Assembly (NCBI GenBank): GCA_026120035.1
Contig: JALRME010000084.1
Coordinates: 1-38,629 of the forward strand
Reading direction: 5' to 3'
From: Coleophoma eucalyptorum
Lineage: Eukaryota > Ascomycota > Leotiomycetes > Helotiales > Dermateaceae
DNA: 38,629 nt
Shown: piece after piece, positions 1 through 11,304 of the stretch
Layout of the letters: the number at the start of each line of letters is the position of its first letter
Position numbering within the stretch: position 1 is the stretch's first letter
Made by a program: the position numbers and the translations under genes
The notes under the pieces: model-generated
Told to the model about the DNA's origin: nothing
The model's database searches: none
The model's input: the letters and a program-made list of their open reading frames with translations, nothing else

Positions 1-1365
1 TATATGTATATGTAGGGGTATTGTGATATACCCTTACATATCTACCGTATGACAATGTTGTGATCACGTGTAGGTGATATAACGATATTCCAACACTATC
101 TTTGTTGTCAGAATTAACTTCAGTAAATTACAATAAGAAAGAAAGGTATCTTTCACACAACAGTGGAGAAATATTGGCCTGCCTAGAAAGGTAGGCCTTT
201 TGAAAATGGTAGGGCAGGCATAATCCTGATACGTACATAGGACATCTAGAACTTCAAGAAAAGATATTCTCTTACACAGCAATACTTTCATCTCATCTTG
301 TCATGTGCAATCCGACTTGAACAAACCAGATTGAGAATATAAGGAGAAGGAAGAAGACTGTTTTCGTTCAGGTCCACGAGCTCGGCGGATTTCCGGGTTT
401 AGAGGTAGCATTATTTATCTGCCAAAACGGACGGCATTCGAACTACATCTCCGCTGAAAGACCAGGCTGGCCGCCATGTTATGAGGATATGGTAATGATG
501 ACCTGTCTTCTCAAAGGCATAGCTTACGTTTGCCCAGATTTTTTTCTTAAATAGTCGACCTTTAATGTTGATGTCCTACTTACAATGACAGGCAGCTTAT
601 TTAAGATGGCCACCACCCTTGGCGTTTTGTGGGTCACTCTAGAGCCTTGTCTCAGGATGACAAACCACAACTTCTGGTGATCACTCATTCCTTACATCTT
701 GTCGAATGTGTTCTTCAGCAGCACAACTTCTCAACCCCTAGAGCTGCAAAGCCAGTCTCGTGGTGTTGCTGATCTACATGGTGTTGCAAAGTGTGTTTTC
801 TCAGTGTCGGGACTGCGGGGGGATTCAGATTATTTTTAAGTGCTCACGTGTTCATCACGAAGTCCCCAAACTCAAAAGCAGGCGAACCTTTAGTCCCCTT
901 ATTGCTCACTCTAGCACGTTCTTAACAGCCACATATCAGTCGAATGTGCATTTTATTGACACGCTGGAAAGAATGGCATCCGTCCCACGCTGTTGTAGTG
1001 TGTGAGGATGGACAGACGGCTGTGGGAGCTAAAATAGTGGGCAAGGCTACAAGATGGAGTCAAAATACGGAGAGAGTTGGAAAGAAACACCAAGGTGCCT
1101 AGCAACCAATATTACAAGAGCTCGCTGATATTACCCAGTTCAAATTGCGTACCATCACGGTGATATAAGATACAGAAGGGTTCTCGGAATTTGGAGACTT
1201 AATGTCCATTCTCTCTAGTATCAAAACGACCATCCAATATATTGTGCCCGACATCGTAATCTGCGAGTCCTCTTCGACAGAACACCCTGCCCATCTTACC
1301 GCACGCTTTTTACTTAGGCATGGAGCAAAAGCTTGATAGAAAACACGATCTCTCGTCCTGATCCT
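1..1365. other. No gene recognised
   Basis: Only short unconvincing open frames occur here, the longest about 80 codons, with no recognisable domain and no convincing splice-site set. The first 100 bases are AT-rich with TATATG-type repeats. It may hold decayed sequence, but I see nothing to annotate. Confidence 0.5.
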
Positions 1366-1827
1366 TCATAAACAAGCCAAGGTCCGCAGAAGAGGTACTT
1401 GGAGTTTCTGACCATAAGGCCTGATAGGTGCGGTTTCAAAAGTCAGGATCTGTCGGCCACTTGTTCCAATATACTTTTGACTGATACGTTTCAGGCGCTG
1501 GTCAAATACTGGAAGTCGTTCGAGCATGAGATCAAGGTTTTTTGTCGCGAACAAGTTGTGGACTGGGTCCCGCATGGAGATGAGCGCGACCTGTAGCGGG
1601 TATGGAGTGTCAGATAAGCTACTAGCAACAATCCAGTGAGCAAGCTTATAGTATCGTAATTCCAAGTTCTGCTTCAGCTAGTACTTGCTCTTTATAGAAT
1701 ATTGCTAACTCACCATTTCGACCTCAGCATAGATATCCTTCGTCCCCAGAACACTGAGAATTGCTCTTCGGAGGCTGTCACGAACGTCGCAAGCGTCATT
1801 CAGACTCCGAGTGAAGAAGAGGTCCAT
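1366..1827 (-). CDS. Possible two-exon hypothetical protein
   Basis: I do not recognise this protein. Reading the minus strand, an ATG at 1827 opens 38 codons ending at 1714. A GTGAGT donor starts a 45-nt intron (1713-1669) ending in GAAGCAG. The frame then runs in phase through 101 codons to a TGA at 1366, giving about 138 residues. The second exon is Leu/Arg-rich (LMLERLPVFDQRLKRISQKY) and could be part of a longer helical protein. The good donor and acceptor with phase preserved are the main evidence. There is no domain match, and the upstream part (1.9-2.47 kb) has a 143-codon minus-strand frame that might be a further exon but cannot be joined confidently. It could be a fragment of a once larger gene. 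Confidence 0.3.
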
Positions 1828-1905
1828 TTTCGAAGCCCAGGGAATCAAAGCATGACGTTACCTCGACCAACACCTCGATTGTCGCTCAGGTTCAGGAACC
1901 GATAA

Positions 1906-2588
1906 CACATTATTGCATGGCCAGGAGCACAAAGCGCGCAGCTCCTGCTTTAGGTAAGAGTAGTGCTTCAGCCCTCCACTTCAAAAGAGCTGAAAAAGTG
2001 TGCATACACGACCCTATAACTACTTCGTATTGGCTTCTCAGGCTGTTCGAATGTATACAGGAACCGCAGAAACGCGTGGCAGGTGGGTTACCTCATTGGT
2101 ACATTCGATGGCCAACTGGTTCCGAGAGGCTCCTAAAAGTGGTAGCCGAATTTGAAAGGGGATGGCACGCATCAAAACTCCAATCGAGCCAACATTCAAA
2201 TATTTTGTCAATGCATATTTGGCCCTATTGAGGTTTGTGGGTCGAAATGACACTATTATTGGGATGTGAGGCGAAGATCCCTTGTTTGAGACGCTATTCA
2301 GGTGAAGAGATCTTAAGTACGGACGCTCTTTTGGGAAACTGCAGCTGATCCAAGCCTGCTCGTGCGTTAGGGCGAGATGTACGGAAGTGGGAACAGGAAA
2401 GAGGCAGAGAGGACGATACGAGGCCGCAAGGCAGAGTATATTGTCCCTAGACCTGGGTTCCGACAGCATATAATGGTGCTGTTTTCCTGATGTTACTACT
2501 ACAGCTATCTGTTCACCCTCCTCTTTCCTCCTTTGTTTACACTTTTCGTTTTCTCAAGCCATATCTCCATCACAGGCTCAGTAGCATC
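1906..2588. other. Unassigned region and upstream of coiled-coil gene
   Basis: Overlapping frames on both strands (plus 1917-2231, minus 2469-2038) are open but have no recognisable content. The last 80 bases before 2589 are pyrimidine-rich (CCTCCTCTTTCCTCC at about 2517), typical of fungal core promoters and 5' UTRs, and support a transcription start just upstream of the gene at 2589. Confidence 0.3.
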
Positions 2589-3562
2589 ATGGCTCCATTC
2601 ACCCAACAGGAAATGAACCTTTCTTTTAAGAGTTCTTTGCCAGAGACCTCTGTCAAGGTAGGTGATTGATTATTAGGATCCAGTTGTAACGTTGATAAGC
2701 TGACCTAATAGGATTTTGCCTTGGCGACAAACACAGGGATGGAGCCAATACTGGAAGATACCGTCAATGCCTCCGCGGCGGTAGAGTAAGTCGACGATAT
2801 CGATGCTCGTCACGGCTTGGATTAAATCAACTGACAGTACGGACAATTCTTTGCAAAATGCTACGAAAGCGCAGCCAAATTTTGAAACTCAAGACCCTTG
2901 AACTTCTATTCCCAATGGTTGACGGCATTGTAGGCAAGTTGCACTCCGATACTAATGCCTCTGAGCAAGGTCGTGCTTATGTATTTCACAGAACATATGA
3001 GACAGCAGGAGAATGAGATGAAGGAGCAAGAAAAGAAAGAGACAGAGATGCAAGGTATGTCGTATATCCTTGGAGTTCCTAGTGGAAACTTGCTCACATG
3101 AAAAAGAATGGATCCGTTCACTCCAGGGAGATAATGCGATGCTTCCGGTCTTACAGGGTACGTTTTACTGCGGTATCAATGAGATTTACACTGAAGAATA
3201 TCTAGAAAGACTCCATAGACTGCAAACCGACTACATAAATGTAAACAGTAGTATAACGCTGCTGACGGGAGAGAATCAGGAGCTGAACAGTAAATCCATC
3301 TCCTCTTTAAGTATTGAGTCTTTACTTACTTGACATAGGGAAATGGAGAGGTCTAGAGATGGTCGTGATCCGATTCGAGTGTTCGAACCAAACAATAAGG
3401 ATTGAAAATGATCGTCTCAAGGAGGAACTTAATGCCGTGAATGGTATGTCTGATGAGGTTACCGAAGCAGGTACAGGAAGTCCGGTTAAGCGAGGCAGAA
3501 GTAAGGATGCCACCGAATCAGATACGGAAGGTCAGAGCAAAAAGTGGATCAGAACAGAGTAG
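2589..3562 (+). CDS. Six-exon coiled-coil hypothetical protein
   Basis: Exons read by eye: 2589-2657, 2712-2785, 2875-2929, 3006-3054, 3107-3289 and 3339-3562. The sum is 654 nt, exactly 218 codons including the stop, with all junctions in phase (217 aa). It starts MAPFTQQEMN just after a pyrimidine-rich leader. Residues about 50-85 (LKLKTLELLFP, then QENEMKEQEKKETEMQ) and the C-terminal exon (IENDRLKEELNAVN) are heptad-like and highly charged, so a coiled coil is likely. The tail, with KRGRSKD and KKWIRTE, is basic and could serve nuclear targeting. Intron 3 has a TACTAAT-like branch site. Its alternative ends (an unlikely 22-nt intron at 2969-2990) would change only a few residues. Function is unknown. 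Confidence that it is a real gene is good because six exons keep frame. Confidence 0.65.
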
Positions 3563-4326
3563 TGTCTGTTTAGGGCAGACTCTTGGACGCCTTCTATGTT
3601 CAAAAGCAGGGCTGCCGTTCCAACGGATACTTCTGTCCCAGGGCTAGATAGATCAGATCAGGAACTGTTTACCTAACACTCTTAGCTAGAAGCCGAAAAT
3701 TCACACGAGTGGAGTCCTATGCTATCGCCTGCACATGGACTTGTTTCTGAAACTGACTTTGAGGGGTAGCAGACAGACAGTATGCTACTGGATATCACTT
3801 CGTGGAATAGCAACATCTCTTACGTTGCACATTACGAAAAGGCTATTTTCCTTGTATAGGAACAGTACAGCCTGTTAAATAAGAGTTGCAGTCTAATTAA
3901 AAACGCTCCTAGCCGGTACAGCATTTTGAGCGTCTAGATATGCTTGTTTAGTCAAGGTGTAGCATAATCAGACCTAGGAGACTGCAATCAACAGGCTGAA
4001 ATGGTCTGACGGGCATTTATGTCGACTGTAAATTATCTACAGCGCTAACGTCCATCCCTGCGTGCCGAAAAAAACCGGTGTGCCGAAAAATATTTATAGT
4101 TCGAGGTTTCAAATTTTCACCATAGATAAGTTACATATAAAGCTAGAATCTGTTTGCTATTGTTCTTTAGCTATATCTCTATAGGGGCTTGACTTGTAGT
4201 TAGAAAATATTAAAGTTTGGCCATGCTGTCGATTGTTCTATTGAGAGCGTCAAAAGCTGCAACAGCTGTTACTCCCTACTTTATCATGATAACCGACCTC
4301 CCCCTGGAATTCGGGACGGTAGCATA
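3563..4326. other. Intergenic, AT-rich
   Basis: No gene seen. At about 4060-4096 the string GTGCCGAAAAA occurs twice in quick succession, a short direct repeat of unknown meaning. Confidence 0.5.
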
Positions 4327-4605
4327 GTGAAAATATTAAGTTTAAATATAGCTCTAAAGTCTGAAGATATAAAGCTTAAGGAAATCTACCTGCCGGATTT
4401 ATTCGGACAAAGGTGGGAGATCTACAAAATGCCACATCTAATGAGCGAGCAAGGATTTGTGGTCTTTAAGCAGTACCGTATTCAAAGTTACGCTAGCCGT
4501 AATTTTGTGATTTTAGATGTCACGTATAATGTGGCATCTTGTGATGACCTCGGAAATCCTATGCGGCTGATCGCCGCTTCGGCTGCGCCCCCCCCCCCTG
4601 CTTAG
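4327..4605 (+). CDS. Unsupported open frame ending in C-tract
   Basis: This 92-codon frame has a plausible amino-acid mix (LKEIYLPDLFGQRWEIYKMP) but no recognisable domain, no clear promoter and no splice evidence. The last codons are GC-rich in an AT-rich setting and run into a tract of about ten C, which yields an Ala/Pro tail before TAG. It may be a relic exon whose real 3' end lies elsewhere, or chance. Confidence 0.15.
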   Translation: MKILSLNIALKSEDIKLKEIYLPDLFGQRWEIYKMPHLMSEQGFVVFKQYRIQSYASRNFVILDVTYNVASCDDLGNPMRLIAASAAPPPPA

Positions 4606-4934
4606 TCGTGACTATTAAGGTCTCTTTTAAATTCGGAGCATTAAGCAATATGAAGGTGTGCAGATAGATCATCACAGGTGGGCTATAACACCACTTTCTA
4701 ATAGTGTGTGAGGTGATGCTTTGGAGGATGTGAGGTCAGAGAAGGCACAAAGATATGACTTAGGTTTTAAAGAAACAGCGCCTATTAAGCTAAATCAGAA
4801 ACTCGTCAAATTGGCAATCTACATGTCTGCATCCATTTACGCATCGGCACAAAGCATCGTCAAATTTAATATCTCGGTACCTGTTCACAATAGAATTTGA
4901 AGGATTAAGGAACCCCTTTCCATAACTAATGTGT
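4606..4934. other. Intergenic, 3' flank of NmrA-like gene
   Basis: No gene seen. It lies between a weak plus-strand frame and the 3' end of the minus-strand reductase. Confidence 0.5.
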
Positions 4935-6090
4935 TCAAGCTTTGTTTTTCCATCCCCTCTCTAATACATCCTTTACTGTGAGAGGTAAAATTTCAGGAAA
5001 GAGGTCTTTCAACATCTTGTGCGTCGGCTTCAAGTCAAACGTGCCAGTCGCCATATCCTCACCAAGGACGGCTAGGATACGATGAAACTTATCCTTTGGA
5101 ATATACTTGTATGCTGCTATGTGTCCTGGAAGCTCAGTAACTATTCCATCGCGCAATAATTCCAATGAATCGAATTTCACGTTGAACTTGATACCTAACC
5201 ATGAGAGTAGTAAGCAGGCGTATCACATGTAGACAGGGCAGTTATAAAACCTTTTGCTCCTTCTGCTAGGTTTATGACTTCATTCCAGGTCAATTTTTCG
5301 CTGAAGCCGAAACTCTCCTTTTCCCAGGTCTCGAGATCAAGGCTAGAGGCAACATACTTGGCGACATCGAAACTGTGTGTAAATGCGACAGGTACATCTC
5401 CGGAGCCTGGAATTGCGGCCGCATTGTTCTTCATGTCTAGAACAACAGTCGCTGGGGCCAAATATGTTTTTACACCTGGGAACCCGATGTAGTCGAGGAA
5501 ATATCCATTATAGAAGAGAGTGTATTCCAAAGAAGTCTTTTTGAGCTCTTCCACCGCTTCGTACTTGAATTTAGTGGTTGGATAGCTCTCTAACCGCCTG
5601 CATGCAATTTCAGTCAGTACATAGGTATTTTTGAAAGTCCACACACACACACATTTACCGAAGCACTAACACTCAAGGATATAACACAGTGACTTACTCT
5701 TTGGTAAAAGGAATACCCCAAATGCTAGGCATGAATCTCTTCGTGGTTTTGGACAAATCCGCTGCTTTGACGAGATTCACTTGGAACTCTCCACTGAGTG
5801 CAACCTTCAGTGTTGAGATGACTGTATCAACCTCGTTGTCTTCCAAAGTCTTAGCCAAAGACTCAACGTTGTCATAGTCGACGGCTAGGACCTTTATTCC
5901 GTTTTGATGCTCGAACTCTGGGTTCTCCTGTGTATGATGATTGTCAGCGTCTGGAAAACATCAATCCATCAAAGACCAACTATACATTCCTACTGAGAAC
6001 CATAGCCTTATGCTTGCTATGAGTTTTAACAGCGTCAAGGATAGCCCGTCCGAGACCACCAGTCCCCCCTGCAATTGCGACAATACCCAT
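4935..6090 (-). CDS. NmrA-like NAD(P)-binding reductase
   Basis: Four exons on the minus strand: 6090-5986, 5927-5698, 5597-5251 and 5194-4935, together 942 nt (313 aa), all phases consistent. The N-terminus MGIVAIAGGTGGLGRAI carries the GGTGGLG dinucleotide-binding loop of atypical short-chain dehydrogenases of the NmrA/isoflavone-reductase type. VDTVIST and RFMPSIWGIPF follow at the positions usual for the family, then EYTLFYNGYFLDY, AAIPGSGDVPVAFTHSFDVA and VTELPGH. The length matches the family. Such proteins bind NAD(P) and act either as reductases of aromatic or secondary metabolites or as redox-sensing regulators; sequence alone does not decide. Intron 2 contains an AC-dinucleotide run (5638-5653). 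It is divergent from the transcription factor at 7297, which could regulate it. No lesion seen. Confidence 0.85.
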
Positions 6091-7296
6091 GGCCAAGAAT
6101 AATGTAGTTGGAAGATTTCAGGAGAACCTTAACAAGTACATGGAGTGTATCTTACAGTAGCCTGCATGAATTGGGGACTAGAGCAGAGGTTTTATACCGA
6201 CTCGATTCTTTGCAAAGTGAATGAATTACAAATGAAAGCCCTCGAAACCATCCCTTCTTTGGAATCCTGCTCGGCGGACGGTAATGTTCCAGCCGAACCG
6301 AAAGTTTATTTTTCTTTATACATGCTTAACTGCCACTGATCAGATGGCTTACATATGTAATTTCATGTGACACGGTACTGACTCACCTTTGTTTTCACAA
6401 CGGCTTAAAATTTTGAATTAGGACAATAATGCATTCGCCATCATCTGCCTCACCGGCACGATCGGGTCCTGGTCCATGCACTTGCAATTGCCGAGACGAT
6501 ATTCATCAATTTCACTAAGCCGACTTCCGAATTCCGATTGGCTCGGTGTTTCCAGCGCATGGGCCACGACAGAATGCCGGTATTCGAAGCAAATGTGTGC
6601 CTCTAGCGCAGGGCAACAGGAGAACTCCGGCTTTTAACATCGACATAATAGTAGAATCATGAGTCGCAGACTGTACTGTGCCTTCGTTCCTAACACTTGT
6701 TTGCTATGGTTTTCTAAGTGGCTGCTGGAATATCACGAAACGGCCAGAACATAGAAAGTGGACAGCGTTCATTAAAATCGTGTCGGGGTGCACTTTCTCC
6801 TTCATTCTTCCTGTGCTTAGCTTTCTTATGCAAGCTCCAAGTCGATATTGGTATTTATGAATGATATGTATCACCATATAGACTAGAGACGTATACGGAT
6901 AGCACTGGCTATGATAGTTTCAATGGTAGTTACGCGAGAAGTAGGAGAGCAAGCTCAACTCGAGTGCAACCATTACTTAGGAGCTTGCTAGGTCTGTTCA
7001 GTATTACTTGTTTGCCCTGATAAAATAGTGCAGAGATACTTCCGACGATTACGCCATAACTTGCACCGCTGACCAATCTGAAAAACTTTACTTCAACTTA
7101 GTCATCAGACAAGGGCCGCTTTGGTGTTACACAGCAAAGTATTCCCTAGTCCCAAGCCTATTTAGGACGTCCTCCACCCAAAACAACGGGGTAAGCACAT
7201 GACCACGCCCAAGGTTGAGAAATAAGTCACATTTCTCCGGCTTCTTGATTTTATCCATTGTAACTTGAATGTTGGGAGCAGGATACGTCAACGGTT
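6091..7296. promoter_or_regulatory. Divergent intergenic region, reductase/Zn2Cys6 factor
   Basis: About 1.2 kb separates the minus-strand reductase start (6090) and the plus-strand regulator start (7297). It has no convincing gene. A CCG-N7-CGG triplet pair lies at 6534-6546 (CCGATTGGCTCGG), with a CCAAT-box complement (ATTGG) inside it. Inverted CCG/CGG pairs are the kind of site bound by Zn2Cys6 dimers, so autoregulation or regulation of the reductase is possible. This is inference. Confidence 0.25.
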
Positions 7297-9485
7297 ATGC
7301 AACCTCAACCCCGGTTACCGACTCTGTCTGATAATCAGACCAAAGCCAAACGGGCGAAATTAGCTTGCTTATCTTGCCATGAAAAGAAGGTAATGTTAGC
7401 CAAAGGGGGCACTTGCGCTCTTTGTCTAACGCAGAAATACGAGTAGATCAGATGTGACCTTCTAGGCAGAACCGATGATTTGCCAGGTCATCGAAGTTGT
7501 ACAAACTGTGAGATTTCCGGCAATTTTTGCCAGTATGTTGGCCTTGACTCACATTCCCAGATGATTAGCTAATTGCATGTGCAAGGACTCGTCCATCGAA
7601 AAGAGCGAAGAGGCGACAATTACCCACAGGGGATTTCGGCACAGTGACGAGTCTATCGCCTTGCCTCCGGTTCGGTGAAGCCCAAAAGCAAAACCTGTTG
7701 CCAGGAACATTGCCCAGAGATGCCGAATCCTTTACAGATACATATTCAGTTTTGAACAACCCCACTAGCCCCATAGCCCAAGACACAACCTCGGCACCAA
7801 CAAACTCCAACAGGGCTGAAGGGTTGACACCAAACCGTCACAGAGTGCTTGGGAGGCTTCATTCGGAGCCCTCTGAGCATTTGAACAACACAAGCCAGGA
7901 TGTACCGGCTGTCGCAAATAACGATGTTTGGCCCAGGTCGACCTATCTGGGAGAGAGTGGGCTCATGCCATTGTTATCTCCAAATCGTCAGGTGATCTCT
8001 AATCTTTCTCGATCTGGAGCAAATGTCTTGACGTTTGACCTGCCTCTAGATGTGTTACAAGATGGCTTTGCTGAGACTTATCTGCAATACTGTTATACGT
8101 GGTGTCCTGTTATTGAAACTGAGGATTTGAATTATGAATCGGGAGCACCACAGTCTTCATTGCTGAAGAACGCTTTGGCTCTAGCAGCTAGTGTCATAAG
8201 ACCCCCAATGATCACACATGCTCCGCCAGAAGAATACTATAATCGAGTTAAGACGCTCTTTTACGGTGGGCATGAGAAGGATCCGATCAATTGCATCAAG
8301 GCAATTATTTTGCTTTACTGGTGGAATCCTATTCCTCCCGCCATTTTCACTTTGGATTCTGTGTGGTGGTGGACCGGGGTGGCCATCAGAATAGGACAAG
8401 AGATTGGTTTGCATCGTGAACTGAATCAAAGCAACCAAAGTGGGAGTATTGACTACAGGCTACGACGTAGGATATGGTGGACTTTGTTTGTAAGCCTCGA
8501 TCCCTCCCAACTCCAAACTAGCATCTATAGCTAACCCCGGTAATAGGCTAGAGAGCGGCTGACAGCCTTTTCTCAGGGACGACCTTGTATCATTAATCCT
8601 CAAGACTGCAATGTTCTGGAACCAACCCTCACGGACTTTCCTCAGCCGCCAGATGTCAAAGCGCATGTTTTCATTTCCTGGGTTCAATTGTGTGGCATTG
8701 TTGGCCGAGTTGGGGATTATCTATGTCGGAGAAACGAAGCACAGGCATTCCCATCGCATCTCTCCCATGAATTGATGCAATGGGTTGACCTCCTTCCGCC
8801 AAGTCTAAAACTCTCGATTTCGACAAGTCGTACGGCAGAATACCAAAGAGATGTCCATCAAATGCACCTACCATATTTTGCAGCCATCATCCTGCTCCAC
8901 GTCACGCGGTCATCACGATCTATCTCAAAGGCAGATAGCGCTGCGATTCTCGCAGCGTCTTGTATAGCTCGGATTTTTCAAGATTTTCTGATCCGGGGCA
9001 ATGTTCGTTTTCTATCCGCAATCTCTTGTTGGTATGTTTCCGTTGCAATTCTGGCTTTGCTCTACGCTCGACAGTTTGAAAATTTAACTGCAAGTGTGGA
9101 TGAGCAAATCAGGGTCCTGCAAATTGCCTTGAAGGAATTAAGTATAGTCTTTCCAGCAATAAAGACTGTCATCCAAACATTGGAGCGACTTGTAGGTGAC
9201 AATGTCAACGCCACCAGAGAATTTTCAAGCCCATTCGGTCTTAGAGATCATTATCATGGTAGCGGCACTGCTACAGTACAAACCACGGAGAGTCCTGTAT
9301 CTGACTGGACAGGATACTTTCCTTTTGTAACCGACAAGACAAGCTCACTAGCTAGCATTCTGCTTGCTGCAAATTCCGAACAACCATTTACGGACTTCGA
9401 TGCGCCATTCGACATGGTGATACAGTGGGATGAAATATTCAACTTCATGAGCATCCCGGCTACAGGCACCGTGTCGTTTAGTTGA
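7297..9485 (+). CDS. Zn2Cys6 transcription factor with fungal_trans domain
   Basis: Exons 7297-7389, 7447-7532, 7586-8489 and 8547-9485 join in phase to 2022 nt (673 aa). The start MQPQPRLPTLS leads into a binuclear zinc cluster with cysteines at residues 24, 27, 34, 49, 52 and 59 (LACLSCHEKK, then IRCD, CTNC, FCQ). Intron 1 splits the cluster and intron 2 follows directly after it. The acceptor of intron 2 is CAAG, less usual, but it is the only one that keeps frame. The middle region (WWWTGVAIRIGQEIGLHREL, RRRIWWTLF, ARERLTAFSQGRPCIIN) is the signature of the fungal-specific transcription factor domain, about residues 200-420. A nuclear DNA-binding regulator, target unknown. It lies between the NmrA-like reductase and the SnoaL-like gene and may control either. 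No lesion seen. Confidence 0.88.
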
Positions 9486-9948
9486 CAATTCGACCGACTG
9501 AGTCTTGCCATAAACACAAATAGCCATCATAGCGTGCGCGAACGGCTGTTGGTAATAAGGGTCACTATAGCCTAGAACGCAGACTTTTCCACAGGAAGAC
9601 AGAGTAGCATTGGTTTTAGGGCAAGATGGCTCTGCAAGCTGCCAGCCGATCCAATCTCAAAAGTGGTACCTATCTTTCTGTTGACCATTTTAAAATTTGT
9701 ACAACTTTCAAATTGCGTTCAGCTCCTTTTCACATGTCACATTTACTATTTTCATCAGTAAAAATATTTACAGCAAAGTTCGAAAAAAAAAATTCAGTTG
9801 TAAATCAAGTGTCTACGTGTTATGCCTCAAAACTTTAAGTCTGCCTAGTAAAATTATGATCTAGCGGAGCCTTTGGTATGAGCGTTGAAGGCGAAAGGCT
9901 ACAGTACAGAAGCTTAAGGCCACAGCGTAAATCCACGCTGGTGATATC
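9486..9948. other. Intergenic between convergent genes
   Basis: It holds the 3' flanks of the regulator (plus) and the SnoaL-like gene (minus). A run of nine or ten A lies at about 9784. No gene or hairpin terminator seen. Confidence 0.5.
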
Positions 9949-10408
9949 TTACTCAACTTCAACTTCCGTCAGCTCCGTTAGCTTTCTCTTGCCGTTGATC
10001 CACTTAACCATTGAGATAACTACACTGGTCTTCTTGCTCTCCTTTCCTGTAGCCTTTTCTTTTGTTGTGAAGACAGTGAGATGCGCCACTACACCGCCTT
10101 GCTTCTCCGGGTCATCCCACTTAAGGATTTCAGAGACGCTATTGAGGGTCATACCGCCGGTGCTACGAATGTGCTGGGCGCCTCCTTTGAACTGCTCGTA
10201 GGTGTAGACGCCGTGGTTGAGCCTAGTAGTGCGATTAGATCAGGCTTTTGTATGGAATCTACAAATTTAAGATTACGTACCTCACTATTAGGCTCGGATC
10301 AACCTGTTCATTGATGGCATCGATGGCAACTTCACTGTCCGGCTGGTAGAAGATAGCATTGTTGAGTTGCTCCACCCACTCACCTAGCGACTGCTGATCA
10401 GCTAACAT
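9949..10408 (-). CDS. SnoaL/NTF2-like small protein
   Basis: Two exons on the minus strand: 10408-10281 and 10222-9949, 402 nt in all (133 aa). The intron runs from a consensus GTACGT donor to an ACTAG acceptor. It starts MLADQQSLGEWVEQLNNAIF. The second exon contains HGVYTYEQFKGGAQHIRS, then WDDPEKQGGVVAHLTVFTT and SVVISMVKWINGKRKLTEL. This alternation of an N-terminal helix and long beta strands, and the length, are those of fungal SnoaL-like (NTF2-fold) proteins, many of which are uncharacterised and some of which are cyclases or isomerases in metabolite clusters. A specific activity cannot be assigned. Intact as far as I can read. Confidence 0.7.
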
Positions 10409-11304
10409 TTTTTAATGTTCCTGTTGTTCAGTTGTTATTAGCGCGCAATGCACAGTGTTGTGATTAGTAAGCGGCGTACTTTGGCAGATATCGAGGATTT
10501 GATCTAAAAGGTAATGTAGCAGCGGGAATTAATGCTACAGCCCTCACGACTTAGGAAATGGTTTTTATATCTCAATTTCAGACTCCGTGACTCGCATCAA
10601 TAATCCTCTGAGACGATCATAGAGCCGTGAGCCTTTAGAGCAGTTCAGCACATGGCATCGTGGGTCATGAGTTCGCTCCAGAGCCAAAACCCGAATGCCT
10701 GACGGAAGACATTAAGCGAGCGGAACTCCGCCACCTCACCCTACCAGCGCTGTGGATAGATCACTGTGACATGCGGCTCCCAAGGTTTTCCCTAATACAC
10801 AATTCGCCACAATGTCTTATTGTACCAGAAGTCTTGCCTACGTTCCAAGGGTAGATGGGACCAAGTATTCACCAGATGCCGGCCTTGCACCGTACCCGGC
10901 TAAAGATGCCACAGTCCGCCCGCTCGACGTTCTCTACAAAACACCCGCCCAAAATCCGCAAGTCCTCCGCCTGAAACCCACAAGTTTCCCGCATTTAAAG
11001 TTTGATTACCCACAACCTTGCCCCAATTAAGCGTGAATTTATCTCTCCATACACGGACCATCGACCTAGATAGCTACTATGAGTATAACTACCTGCTCTT
11101 ATCAATAACCATTTGCTCATCAGACTTATCTGTTTATTCTATTTCACTACGACTTCTAAAATTCTAGGTATTCTATTACTATACATGCTATCTAGCGTGG
11201 CATTTTAGTTGAACTTAGGCAAAGCCAGAGCTTCTGCAGTGAATTGATTCAATCTTTGAGTCAAGTACTATACTGTAGCAATCAATACGTCTTCCCAACT
11301 TTTC
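10409..11304. other. Intergenic; weak frame 10812-11030
   Basis: A 72-codon plus-strand frame with Pro/Lys-rich content (starting MSYCTRSLAY) is open, but has no splice context or domain and is not called as a gene. The last 100 bases serve as promoter and leader of the dehydrogenase. Confidence 0.4.

Noticed and set aside
2969..2990. 22-nt intron in the coiled-coil gene
   Set aside because: Too short for splicing; a 76-nt intron (2930-3005) with a TACTAAT-like branch keeps frame.
5638..5653. AC-dinucleotide run as a coding feature
   Set aside because: It lies inside intron 2 of the NmrA-like gene; the frame that reads through it is not the gene's frame.
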